Source: CAYFMS01 sp964491425 (GTDB lineage: Bacteria; Patescibacteriota; Patescibacteriia; UBA9934). Taken from it: a stretch of 6,485 nucleotides of DNA. The notes beneath the pieces are model-generated. The model worked only from the letters and a program-made list of their open reading frames with translations, was not told where the DNA came from and searched no databases. Every line of letters begins with the position of its first letter. The first letter of the stretch is position 1. The stretch lies in contig CAZBFR010000043.1 of the NCBI GenBank assembly GCA_964491425.1, positions 1 to 6,485 of the forward strand, written 5' to 3'. Below are positions 1 to 5,240 of this stretch, in pieces. The position numbers and the translations under genes were made by a program.

Positions 1-236
1 GCCTTGGCACGATTCGTGGCCTTCTTCGCCTCGGTGGCCTTCTCGGTCGCCTTGTCGAAGTTGGTCTGCGCCGTCGCGATCGCCGTGGCGTCCGGGGGCG
101 TTGCGGCCTTCGCCGTGTCGAGGACGGTCTTCGCCACCGCGAGCTCGCGCTCGGCGGTGGCCTGCTCTCCCTGCGCCGTGAGAAGCACATCTCGCGCGTT
201 CTCGAGGTTCTCGAGGCAGGTTTCGATCTGGTTCAT
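1..236 (-). CDS. GC-rich coiled-coil protein, partial (C-terminus off the left edge)
   Basis: I do not recognise this gene. The minus strand is open from an ATG at 236-234 to the window edge, giving 78 residues and no stop. The ATG is preceded by AAGGAG (248-243) with a 6-base spacer, which fixes the start. The protein begins MNQIETCLENLENARDVLL and is dominated by Ala, Glu, Lys and Thr in a pattern suggesting long amphipathic helices. A short Pro-Pro break lies near residue 48. There is no signal peptide or membrane segment in the visible part, so it looks cytoplasmic, perhaps a structural or scaffold protein. Codons strongly favour G or C in the third position, unlike the rplT and infC genes beside it but like the gene at 5241-6341. 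It has its own promoter at 349-321. Function unknown; the gene call itself is fairly secure. Confidence 0.75.
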   Translation of the reverse strand, partial: MNQIETCLENLENARDVLLTAQGEQATAERELAVAKTVLDTAKAATPPDATAIATAQTNFDKATEKATEAKKATNRAK

Positions 237-314
237 CGTCTTCTCCTTGCCGCTTTTGGCGGCTTCTGGGGTCTATAGAACTGTGCCTGCTAGCCGAAAA
301 TCCGGCCAACATGA
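237..314 (-). promoter_or_regulatory. 5' leader with two small hairpins and Shine-Dalgarno site
   Basis: This is the predicted untranslated leader between the promoter at 349-321 and the ATG at 236. On the minus strand it holds a 6-bp hairpin (308-291, TGGCCG/CGGCTA with one G-U pair and a 6-base loop). A second 5-bp hairpin (263-249, GCCGC/GCGGC) sits directly against the Shine-Dalgarno sequence AAGGAG at 248-243. The second hairpin could affect access of the ribosome to that site; this is inference. Confidence 0.5.
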
Positions 315-320
315 CTTGGA

Positions 321-349
321 ATAGTAGCAGAAAATGGCCTTTTTGTCAA
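321..349 (-). promoter_or_regulatory. Canonical sigma70-type promoter with extended -10
   Basis: Read on the minus strand, TTGACA (349-344) is a perfect -35. It is followed by exactly 17 bases and then TACTAT (326-321), preceded by TGC, an extended -10. Transcription would start near 314 and enter the GC-rich gene at 236. The promoter lies just beyond the terminator of the rplT operon on the same strand, so it starts a new transcription unit. Confidence 0.75.
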
Positions 350-390
350 TGAAAGAAGTTTAGTAAATGATAAAAATCAGGGAAATAAAC

Positions 391-416
391 AAAAAACCGC
401 CAGTTAGGCGGGTTTT
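391..416 (-). terminator. Rho-independent terminator of the infC-rpmI-rplT operon
   Basis: CCGCC AGTTA GGCGG forms a 5-bp stem flanked by an A run on one side and a T run on the other. Minus-strand transcription therefore ends in GGCGG followed by six U. It lies 24 bases after the rplT stop codon. The flanking A and T runs make it potentially bidirectional, but no plus-strand gene runs into it. Confidence 0.8.
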
Positions 417-439
417 TGCGGGGTTTGTACCTCTATCGA

Positions 440-784
440 TTATTTGACCGAATCGATTACGGCTTTGAACATTTCCGGGTGCTTTTCAGCGAGAGTCGCA
501 AGAATCTTGCGGTCAATGAGCATTCCTTTCTCCTTCATCGCGTGGATCAAGGTCGAATAGGTCATGCCGTGCATACGAGCCCCGGCGTTAATTTTCAAGT
601 TCCAGAGTTGGCGGAACGTGCGCTTTTTAGCGCGACGGTCGCGGAAGGCGTACGAACCAGCTTTTAACATCGCTGGGCGTGCGAGACGGATTTTATTCTT
701 TCGTCCCCACTTGTATCCCTTCACTTTTTTCATGAGCGACGAGCGTCGCTTGGTATGAATCATTCCTCGTTTGACACGTGGCAT
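440..784 (-). CDS. rplT: 50S ribosomal protein L20
   Basis: This is a large-subunit protein that binds 23S rRNA early in 50S assembly and, in well-studied bacteria, represses its own operon. The 114-residue product matches the usual length of about 115-120. It starts MPRVKRGMIHTKRR, has the very basic RNA-binding N-terminal helix (KKVKGYKWGRKNKIRLARPAMLK, residues 19-41), then the family segment YAFRDRRAKKRTFRQLW (46-62). The C-terminal globular part follows, with INAGARMHGMTYSTLIHAM and the DRKILATLA helix. It is the last gene of infC-rpmI-rplT and is followed by a terminator at 391-416. No Shine-Dalgarno sequence is visible upstream of its ATG. A small hairpin lies in the gap to rpmI. Confidence 0.97.
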   Translation of the reverse strand: MPRVKRGMIHTKRRSSLMKKVKGYKWGRKNKIRLARPAMLKAGSYAFRDRRAKKRTFRQLWNLKINAGARMHGMTYSTLIHAMKEKGMLIDRKILATLAEKHPEMFKAVIDSVK

Positions 785-810
785 AGTGATTTCATTAATG
801 AGTTCTGGGG

Positions 811-826
811 ACCGCCCGTTTGCGGT
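811..826 (-). promoter_or_regulatory. Small hairpin in the rpmI-rplT gap, possible L20 regulatory element
   Basis: The 62-base gap between rpmI and rplT contains, on the minus strand, ACCGC-AAACGG-GCGGT, a 5-bp stem with a 6-base loop, about 27 bases before the rplT start. L20 autoregulation through RNA structures in this operon is known in Escherichia coli and Bacillus, but the element is not conserved in sequence. Assigning this hairpin that role is only a suggestion. Confidence 0.25.
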
Positions 827-846
827 ACTTGGATCCCGATCCTCGA

Positions 847-1044
847 TTAGTTATGGTATGGAAGCAGCGATTCAATTGTCTTTTGGACAACGGCTGGCAT
901 GGTCACATCTCGACGCTTGTTTCGACGGGTTTTTCCGCTTTCACGCGCGTTAAAATGGTCTTGACCTGCTTTACGCTTAAGAACCTTGCCTCGCTTCGAA
1001 ATTTTGACTCGTTTTGCGAGTGCTTTGTAGGTCTTTTGTTTCAT
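847..1044 (-). CDS. rpmI: 50S ribosomal protein L35
   Basis: This is a small basic protein of the large ribosomal subunit. The 65-residue product is exactly the typical length. It has the family pattern of a Lys-rich N-terminus (KQKTYKALAKRVKISKRGKV), the GKVLKRKAGQDHF segment where most homologues read GK(I/V)KRRKAGKSH, and a basic RRNKR stretch. The start at 1044 aligns with the expected N-terminus. It lacks a recognisable Shine-Dalgarno site; the upstream bases are AT-rich (TTCATTTAT before the ATG). It lies 51 bases after infC and 62 bases before rplT, all on the minus strand, in the standard order for this operon. Confidence 0.95.
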   Translation of the reverse strand: MKQKTYKALAKRVKISKRGKVLKRKAGQDHFNARESGKTRRNKRRDVTMPAVVQKTIESLLPYHN

Positions 1045-1095
1045 ATAAATGAATACCGTGGAAGTTTAAGGGGAATAGGGGATTCTGTCAAGGAT

Positions 1096-1644
1096 TTATC
1101 CCTCGTTTGCGATAATCGTATGGATACGATTTCCAACGTTTTTAAGAGGGGATTCAACTTTGACCGGACGAACCTCTTTTACTTTCGCGATAAAACCGTC
1201 GATAATTTCTTGGGCGCGATCTCGGTAGGCCTTCTCTCGACCTCGCAAAATCATCTCGATTCTGACCTTTGAACCCTTTTCGAGGAATTTAAGCGCTTGC
1301 TTACGTCGAATTTCGAGATCTCCCTCTCCGATTCGAACCGTTAAACGAATTCCCTTGATTTCAATTTCCTTTTGCGCGGCCTTTTGTTTCTTCGCTTCCT
1401 TTTCTTTTTGGTACTTAAATGAACCGAAATCCATTAATTTACAGACCGGAGGGTTTGCCTTTGGCGAAACCTCGATCAAATCGAGCCCTTGCTCTTCGGC
1501 AAGCGCGATCGCCGCCTCTCGCGTCATTACGTCATTTGTTTCCCCAAAAATAACCCGCACTTCGTCCGAGCGGATTTTATCATTAACTTTATACTGCGGA
1601 ATCACGATTTGTGATTTTCGTTGACGGTGGCGGTGGATGCGCAT
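1096..1644 (-). CDS. infC: Translation initiation factor IF-3
   Basis: IF-3 binds the 30S subunit, keeps the subunits apart and checks start-codon and initiator-tRNA pairing. The 182-residue product has normal length. The N-terminal domain begins at YKVNDKIRSDEVRVI (18-32) and contains the family segment ANPPVCKLMDFGSFKYQ (63-79). A Lys/Glu/Ala-rich linker helix follows, then the C-terminal 30S-binding domain with KEIEIKGIRLTVRIGEGDLEIR and VRIEMILRGREKAY. The start is an ordinary ATG, not the rare AUU that E. coli uses for feedback control of infC. An N-terminal extension of about 17 basic residues precedes the conserved domain. The 20 bases upstream reach the tmRNA 3' end and hold no Shine-Dalgarno site. 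Transcription must therefore come from within or beyond ssrA. Confidence 0.97.
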   Translation of the reverse strand: MRIHRHRQRKSQIVIPQYKVNDKIRSDEVRVIFGETNDVMTREAAIALAEEQGLDLIEVSPKANPPVCKLMDFGSFKYQKEKEAKKQKAAQKEIEIKGIRLTVRIGEGDLEIRRKQALKFLEKGSKVRIEMILRGREKAYRDRAQEIIDGFIAKVKEVRPVKVESPLKNVGNRIHTIIANEG

Positions 1645-1664
1645 GGCGAACTATTACAAATTAT

Positions 1665-2044
1665 TGGTGGACCCGGGGAGAGTTGAACTCCCGTGTGACA
1701 AATATCTTTCTATCGATATGTTTACAGGTGTAGTCATGCTTTGGGGGTCGTTTCCGGCTTAATGCATGACGAAAATGCACGGAAACGTTTCGGTTAATGG
1801 AGGTTAAATCATTTGTAACCGGCAAATGATCCCAAGCTCGTTATATTACACCTCTGATCCACCTACGAGCGAAGTGGGGAGATGGCCGATGCGTTAGTTA
1901 CGCGAGGGCGAATGCAGGAAGGTTCATTCGAACAAATCCTGCGTTTGTGACTTTTCCAAGTATGTCGTTCATTCTTTTAACGAAGGGAATGACTTCGACC
2001 TGATCTTTAGAAAGGAACCTTTGCCGTCGAATCCCGACGGGCCC
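1665..2044 (-). ncRNA. ssrA: Transfer-messenger RNA (tmRNA)
   Basis: tmRNA acts with SmpB to rescue stalled ribosomes and tag the unfinished protein for proteolysis. The ends are set by the tRNA-like domain. The 5' end GGGCCCG (2044-2038) pairs over 7 bp (one G-U) with CGGGTCC before the discriminator A and an encoded CCA ending at 1665. Next to it lies a perfect T arm, GGGAG-TTCAACT-CTCCC. The 5' side carries the conserved tmRNA block GGGATTCGACGG. The RNA is about 380 bases long. The messenger part encodes a tag ending ALA then TAA (1948-1898). Several hairpins with A-rich or AAC-rich linkers between tag and T arm fit the usual pseudoknot region. It is one-piece, not circularly permuted. 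It lies between smpB and infC on the same strand. Confidence 0.96.
1898..1948 (-). other. tmRNA proteolysis-tag reading frame
   Basis: This frame within ssrA reads TNAGFVRMNLPAFALA followed by TAA and a second in-phase-like TAAC repeat. The hydrophobic end ALA is the hallmark recognised by ClpXP-type proteases. The resume point is placed by analogy with E. coli, where the bases AGTC precede the resume codon; here AAAAGTC precedes ACA (Thr). The end of the tag is secure. The first one or two residues are less so, because ACA is less common than GCA or GGC as a resume codon. Confidence 0.75.
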
Positions 2045-2073
2045 CGTTTAGCCTCGTAAAAGGATAAGCGGGG
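2042..2073 (-). promoter_or_regulatory. Hairpin in the smpB-ssrA gap overlapping the tmRNA 5' end
   Basis: On the minus strand CCCCGCTTA (2073-2065) can pair with TAAACGGGG (2050-2042) with one mismatch, across a 14-base loop. The 3' arm includes the first three bases of mature tmRNA, so this helix and the tmRNA acceptor stem exclude each other. There is no U run, so it is not an obvious terminator. It may mark the RNase P processing site, or be chance in a GC-rich stretch. Confidence 0.4.
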
Positions 2074-2081
2074 AGCGTCGA

Positions 2082-2522
2082 CTAATCGAGTCCTCGGCGG
2101 AGTCGTCGGTCTAGATCTCGTTTTTTAATGGTTTCACGCTTTTCGTACTGCTTTTTTCCCTTTGCAACCGCAAACTCAAGCTTTACCAAACTGCGTTTAG
2201 TATACACGCGAATAGGCACTAATGTCAATCCTTCGGCCTGCTTTTTTCCGATAAATTGGCGAAGTTCCGACGCGTGGACGAGGACTTTTCGTGTGCGCGT
2301 TTCGTCGTGGGGAGCTTCGGGGCCAGCCGGCGCGTAGCGGGCAATAAACATGTTTTTAACGACTAATTCGCCCCCGTCGATCGAAAGAAAGCTTCCTTTG
2401 AGCTGGATATGACCAAGTTTTGCGGACTTTACTTCGGCTCCGGTTAAAACTAATCCACCCTCGTGGAGTGAGAGGATTTCGTAATCGGACTTCGCGTGTT
2501 TGTTTATCGCAAGCGTTTTCAT
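2082..2522 (-). CDS. smpB: SsrA-binding protein SmpB
   Basis: SmpB binds the tRNA-like domain of tmRNA and carries it into the empty A site of stalled ribosomes. The 146-residue product is slightly short for the family (about 150-160). Conserved blocks are NKHAKSDYEI (7-16), the TGAEVKS core (27-33), the LKGSF segment, HDETRTRKVLVH, the GLTLVPIRVY strand, and AKGKKQYEKRETIKKRD (120-136). The last of these is followed by the basic tail RRLRRGLD, which enters the mRNA channel. The start is supported by GGAG (2534-2531) at 8 bases, one of few Shine-Dalgarno sites in this window. The gene ends 37 bases before the tmRNA 5' end, so both partners are co-directional and probably co-transcribed. It diverges from the AI-2E permease gene with only 32 bases between the two starts. 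Confidence 0.97.
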   Translation of the reverse strand: MKTLAINKHAKSDYEILSLHEGGLVLTGAEVKSAKLGHIQLKGSFLSIDGGELVVKNMFIARYAPAGPEAPHDETRTRKVLVHASELRQFIGKKQAEGLTLVPIRVYTKRSLVKLEFAVAKGKKQYEKRETIKKRDLDRRLRRGLD

Positions 2523-2554
2523 AGCTTCTGCTCCATATGTTATACTAGTTTCAT
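2518..2554. promoter_or_regulatory. Compact divergent promoter region between smpB and the AI-2E permease
   Basis: Plus strand: TTCATA (2518-2523), 17 bases, then TATACT (2541-2546) with an upstream TG, an extended -10. Transcription would begin at about 2552-2554, directly at the ATG at 2555, predicting a leaderless permease mRNA. Minus strand: TAGTATAAC over the same bases offers an overlapping -10 for smpB (TAGTAT 2547-2542 or TATAAC 2544-2539), though no good -35 is visible inside the permease gene. The two promoters would compete for the same site. Confidence 0.5.
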
Positions 2555-3616
2555 ATGGTAAGTCGAGAAAAGACGGGGGGTCAGGTGTTCATTGTTTTCG
2601 GGATTATCCTCCTTTTAGGGGCGCTCTACTTCCTAAAGAACGTCGCGATCGTTGTGTTTGCTTCGCTTATTCTTGCGGCGCTCGTTGAGCCGACGGCGCG
2701 GTATTTCGCGCGCTACCGTGTTCCTATGGCTGTTTCGGTTGTACTTACGTACCTCGTCGGGATCGGGCTTCTCGTTCTTCTTTCCGCCCTTGTTCTTCCG
2801 TCGCTTGCCCGTCAAATTACGGAGCTTGCCGAGCAGTATAATGAACCGTTAACGGCTTTTCTCGCCGAGTATCCGATTATCGAAAACGTAACCTCGGGAG
2901 CGATTTTTAAAGAAGATTTTTCCGAAATTGCGACAATTCTTTCGAGCCAGGGGGTAACGAGTGGAAATATTCTTGATCTTGCGAGCTATCTCGGGGGTCT
3001 TGTAAGTTCGGCTTTTGGAGGGGCGTTAACGATTATTATTGTCATGGTTCTCGCGCTGTACCTTGTCCTCGAGCGCTCGTCGATTCGAAAGGGGATCGAC
3101 GAAATTAACTTCCCGAAGCGTTGGAAACAATTTTTGTTCATGCTCGTTCCGAAGGTGCAGGTTCAAGTTAGCGCCTGGCTTCGAGGGCAGATTTTGATCA
3201 TGGTCATTATCTTCGCCCTCGACTATCTCGTCCTTACAATACTCGACGTTCCGTTCGCGCTTCTTCTCGCGCTCATTGGAGGATTTCTCGAAATTATCCC
3301 GTTTCTTGGGCCAAACGTTGCGGGACTTATCGCAACGCTTGTCGCTTCGACCGTTTCGCTCCCGCTCGCCGGGGCAACCGCCGTCGGATTCTTTATTATC
3401 CAACAACTTGAAAACCATGTTATTACCCCGAATGTCTTTAAGCGGGTAGGGGGGATTTCGCCGGTATTTACGATTATCGCCGTAGCGGTTGGGTTCGAGG
3501 TTGGAATTTTACTCTATCATTCGATTATCGCTGGGGCGATCGGTTCACTTCTTGCAATTCCGCTTACAATGATTCTTGGAGTCGTGATAAAAGAGTGGTA
3601 CGCAATGAAAGACTAA
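2555..3616 (+). CDS. AI-2E family transporter (PerM/YtvI/TqsA-like permease)
   Basis: This is a polytopic inner-membrane protein of a family named for the AI-2 exporter TqsA; members also include sodium/proton antiporters and sporulation proteins, so the substrate cannot be assigned. The 353-residue product is of normal length. Hydrophobic segments lie near 11-26, 28-46, 57-82, 148-172, 211-230, 233-250, 252-282, 303-324 and 327-346. A long soluble stretch, typical of the family, lies at 83-147. Family hallmarks are visible: IGGFLEIIPFLGPNVAG (241-257) and QQLENHVITPNVFKRVGGISP (283-303). The start has no Shine-Dalgarno site and sits just after a -10 box, suggesting leaderless translation. 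The next gene begins one base after its stop codon. Confidence 0.92.
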   Translation: MVSREKTGGQVFIVFGIILLLGALYFLKNVAIVVFASLILAALVEPTARYFARYRVPMAVSVVLTYLVGIGLLVLLSALVLPSLARQITELAEQYNEPLTAFLAEYPIIENVTSGAIFKEDFSEIATILSSQGVTSGNILDLASYLGGLVSSAFGGALTIIIVMVLALYLVLERSSIRKGIDEINFPKRWKQFLFMLVPKVQVQVSAWLRGQILIMVIIFALDYLVLTILDVPFALLLALIGGFLEIIPFLGPNVAGLIATLVASTVSLPLAGATAVGFFIIQQLENHVITPNVFKRVGGISPVFTIIAVAVGFEVGILLYHSIIAGAIGSLLAIPLTMILGVVIKEWYAMKD

Positions 3617-3617
3617 T

Positions 3618-3983
3618 ATGCACCGATCTTGGTTTCCTCATATCTTAATCGGCCTCACGTTCATTCTCTTGTTTGCTATTGTCGCGATCGAGTATAACCG
3701 CGAGCCGAAACCGACCGAGCAAACGCCGTTATCCGAGTCGCTCCCGATTACAAAAGTAGGCTACGAACTTGCCGTACAAAAAATGTTCTCAACCTACGAG
3801 GAGAATAAAAATGCCGGGCAACTCTTCGACGCTCTACGCGTTCAAGAGGTGCCGAAAGAGTACACGGATGCACACCTAACGATCGTCCTTCTTATCGGAA
3901 ATGGAATCCAGGGTGGGGCAGACCTCGAACCGGTGATCACAACGATAAAGACGCTTTATCCATTTGTCGTTACCCCGCTGTGA
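3618..3983 (+). CDS. Small membrane-anchored protein of unknown function
   Basis: I do not recognise this 121-residue protein. A hydrophobic segment at about 8-24 (HILIGLTFILLFAIVAI) after a short basic start acts as a signal anchor. A Pro/Thr/Glu-rich linker (26-42) leads to a soluble domain of about 80 residues, probably outside the membrane. That domain contains VGYELAVQKMFSTYEENKNAGQLFDAL and ends HLTIVLLIGNGIQGGADLEPVITTIKTLYPFVVTPL, an alternating helix and strand pattern. There is no Cys for a lipobox. The ATG follows the permease stop by one base, and its TGA stop overlaps the next start as GTGA. It is therefore translationally tied to both neighbours and probably works with them at the membrane. 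Confidence 0.8.
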   Translation: MHRSWFPHILIGLTFILLFAIVAIEYNREPKPTEQTPLSESLPITKVGYELAVQKMFSTYEENKNAGQLFDALRVQEVPKEYTDAHLTIVLLIGNGIQGGADLEPVITTIKTLYPFVVTPL

Positions 3984-4897
3984 TTTTACTCTACCGAATT
4001 AATTCACTTGCGATTGGACTTGCGACCCTTGTCCTCTATTTGATCCTCGAATTTGCGGAATCGGTTCATATCGGGGTCGTTCTCGGATTTGTTGTTTTAA
4101 TCGCGATTCTTTTTGCGCGACTCCTACAGTGGAAAAAGCAAACGTTTGGGTTTTGGCTTTACGTCTTGTTTGTTTCCGCTTGTATTGTCGCGAGCGCGGT
4201 TTACTTTGGGAGCGAGGTAAAACTTTGGCATATCGTTCTCGCGTCGATTCCCGCGGTGATCTTTTTTGACTGGTTTATCGAATGGAAACCGCAAACAACC
4301 GCGTTTTGGACCTTTTTCCTTACACCGCTTTTCTTCCTCCTTGCCTCGCTCCTTTTTTTCCTCTTCCTCGAATTTACCGCGATCAAGCTTCTTCTTGGGG
4401 TTGTTGTAACGCTTGGAGTCTGGCTTTACGCCGAAAATCTATTTGCCTTCTATCATCTCCCGAGCTCCTATCAGGCCTATGCGCTCGAATATCTCTCGTT
4501 CATTCTCTTTCTTACCGGAATGTTCTTCTTTACCGCAGGAACCTACGCGGTACAGCTTTTCCTTCTTCTTCCGGTTTGGATTCCGGCCCTTGTCGTCTTT
4601 TGGATCATTCTTTTTGCGATTGAAGGGGTATTTTGGGTAAGTAAGATTGTACCCGAAAAGGGGAGGGTATTCGCCTTTGTAGGGGCTATTCTCCTTACGG
4701 AAGTCTATCTTTCGGTCACAATGCTCCCGACCTTTTTCCTCGTAAATTCCGCCGTTTTTACGATTTTCTTCTATCTATATCTTGGAATTACCCGTATTCA
4801 TCTCCTCGATAAGCTCTCGGGTAGCCTTCTAAAACGCTATCTTTTCGTTAGCACAACCTTGCTTTTAGCCCTCTTTTTGACCGCTTCTTGGACATAA
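3980..4897 (+). CDS. Polytopic membrane protein of unknown function
   Basis: The product is 305 residues and almost entirely hydrophobic, with about eleven membrane segments (near 8-25, 31-49, 56-76, 83-100, 108-131, 134-157, 167-187, 198-220, 230-248, 252-270 and 285-303). It is very rich in Phe, Leu, Val and Trp, and loops are short. Charged or polar features that may matter are FDWFIEWKP (96-104), YAENLFAFYHLPSSYQAY (150-167) and IHLLDKLSGSLLKR (273-286). No catalytic or transport motif is recognised. The start is GTG at 3980, overlapping the previous stop by 4 bases; no upstream alternative is better. Being last in a coupled three-gene membrane operon, it probably forms a complex or pathway with the AI-2E permease and the small anchored protein. 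The operon is followed by a hairpin and a terminator. Confidence 0.8.
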   Translation: MILLYRINSLAIGLATLVLYLILEFAESVHIGVVLGFVVLIAILFARLLQWKKQTFGFWLYVLFVSACIVASAVYFGSEVKLWHIVLASIPAVIFFDWFIEWKPQTTAFWTFFLTPLFFLLASLLFFLFLEFTAIKLLLGVVVTLGVWLYAENLFAFYHLPSSYQAYALEYLSFILFLTGMFFFTAGTYAVQLFLLLPVWIPALVVFWIILFAIEGVFWVSKIVPEKGRVFAFVGAILLTEVYLSVTMLPTFFLVNSAVFTIFFYLYLGITRIHLLDKLSGSLLKRYLFVSTTLLLALFLTASWT

Positions 4898-4900
4898 AAA

Positions 4901-4978
4901 TCCCCTTTTGGGGCATTTCCCATCCATTGCGACAAGGAGGAGGTGTCACAAGTTTCAGGAAAAAGCCCAAAAAGGGGA
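4901..4978 (+). other. Long imperfect hairpin with purine apical loop AGGAGGAGG
   Basis: TCCCCTTTTGGGGC (4901-4914) pairs with GCCCAAAAAGGGGA (4965-4978) in a 14-position stem with one G-A mismatch. Inside, TTTCC (4916-4920) can pair with GGAAA (4958-4962). TTGCGACA (4927-4934) then pairs with TGTCACAA (4944-4951) with one C-A mismatch. The apical loop is AGGAGGAGG (4935-4943). It starts three bases after the stop codon of the membrane operon and precedes the terminator, so it would be in the operon's 3' untranslated region or belong to a separate small RNA. Its role is unknown. Confidence 0.6.
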
Positions 4979-4994
4979 CTTGTTGACCGAACTT

Positions 4995-5015
4995 TAGCCC
5001 ACTGGGCTATTTTTT
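4995..5015 (+). terminator. Rho-independent terminator of the AI-2E membrane operon
   Basis: TAGCCC (4995-5000) and GGGCTA (5004-5009) form a perfect 6-bp stem, followed by six T (5010-5015). It lies about 98 bases after the last stop codon of the operon and 19 bases before the -35 box of the next promoter, separating the two transcription units. Confidence 0.85.
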
Positions 5016-5033
5016 GTCAAGAAGGGGGTTCTA

Positions 5034-5062
5034 TTGACAAAATCGATAAAAAATGCTATAAA
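5034..5062 (+). promoter_or_regulatory. Near-consensus sigma70-type promoter with extended -10
   Basis: TTGACA (5034-5039) is a perfect -35. It is followed by 17 AT-rich bases and TATAAA (5057-5062), preceded by TGC (extended -10). Transcription would start near 5069, giving a leader of roughly 170 bases before the ATG at 5241. It is the strongest-looking promoter in the window together with the one at 321-349. Confidence 0.85.
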
Positions 5063-5068
5063 TATATG

Positions 5069-5240
5069 TCGTTCTTTCAAGCCTGCGGCAATCCTTCGAC
5101 CCGGTATCTTTAAGCTCCCCTCCGACTTTTAGATGCCGAGTCAAAGGATTGTCGCAACGCGCTGGCGGCATCCCCTCGCTTCGGCGAAGATATGCAGTCA
5201 GCGCACGGCAACAAGAAACACAAAAGCCTAGGAGGCTCCA
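5069..5240 (+). promoter_or_regulatory. Long structured 5' leader RNA (candidate cis-regulatory RNA)
   Basis: Two large hairpins fill the leader. The first (5084-5156) has a 12-bp stem GCGGCAATCCTT/AAGGATTGTCGC with one G-U pair, a C-A mismatch, 3 bp, a second C-A mismatch, then 8 bp CGGTATCT/AGATGCCG with one U-G pair. It closes a 21-base loop containing CTCCCCTCC (5115-5123). The second (5159-5204) stacks GCGCTG/CAGCGC, GCAT/ATGC and TCGC/GCGA under a UUCG tetraloop closed by C-G. An A-rich unpaired linker follows, then the ribosome site. Wobble pairs are of the type that works only in plus-strand RNA. It resembles a riboswitch-like or stability leader, but matches no class I recognise. Confidence 0.6.
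5225..5237 (+). promoter_or_regulatory. Strong Shine-Dalgarno site inside a small hairpin
   Basis: AGGAGG (5230-5235) lies 5 bases before the ATG at 5241 and sets the start. The same bases sit in AGCCT-AGG-AGGCT, a 5-bp stem with a 3-base loop, so the site can be partly hidden. GGAGG (5231-5235) is also complementary to CCTCC (5119-5123) in the loop of the upstream leader hairpin. Either pairing could modulate translation; both are short and unproven. Confidence 0.55.

Noticed and set aside
820..1272. A 150-residue plus-strand open frame across rpmI and infC.
   Set aside because: It overlaps two well-identified conserved genes on the other strand and shows no domain or ribosome site of its own.
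4901..4978. An integron attC site or a small transposable element, because of the long imperfect palindrome.
   Set aside because: No paired attC core sites (GTTRRRY/RYYYAAC) are present, no target duplication is visible at its ends, and no integrase or transposase gene is in the window.
4944..5112. A GTG-started frame directly after AAGGAGGAGG.
   Set aside because: The Shine-Dalgarno-like bases abut the GTG without a usable spacer. The frame runs through the terminator and the next promoter, and no sensible protein results.
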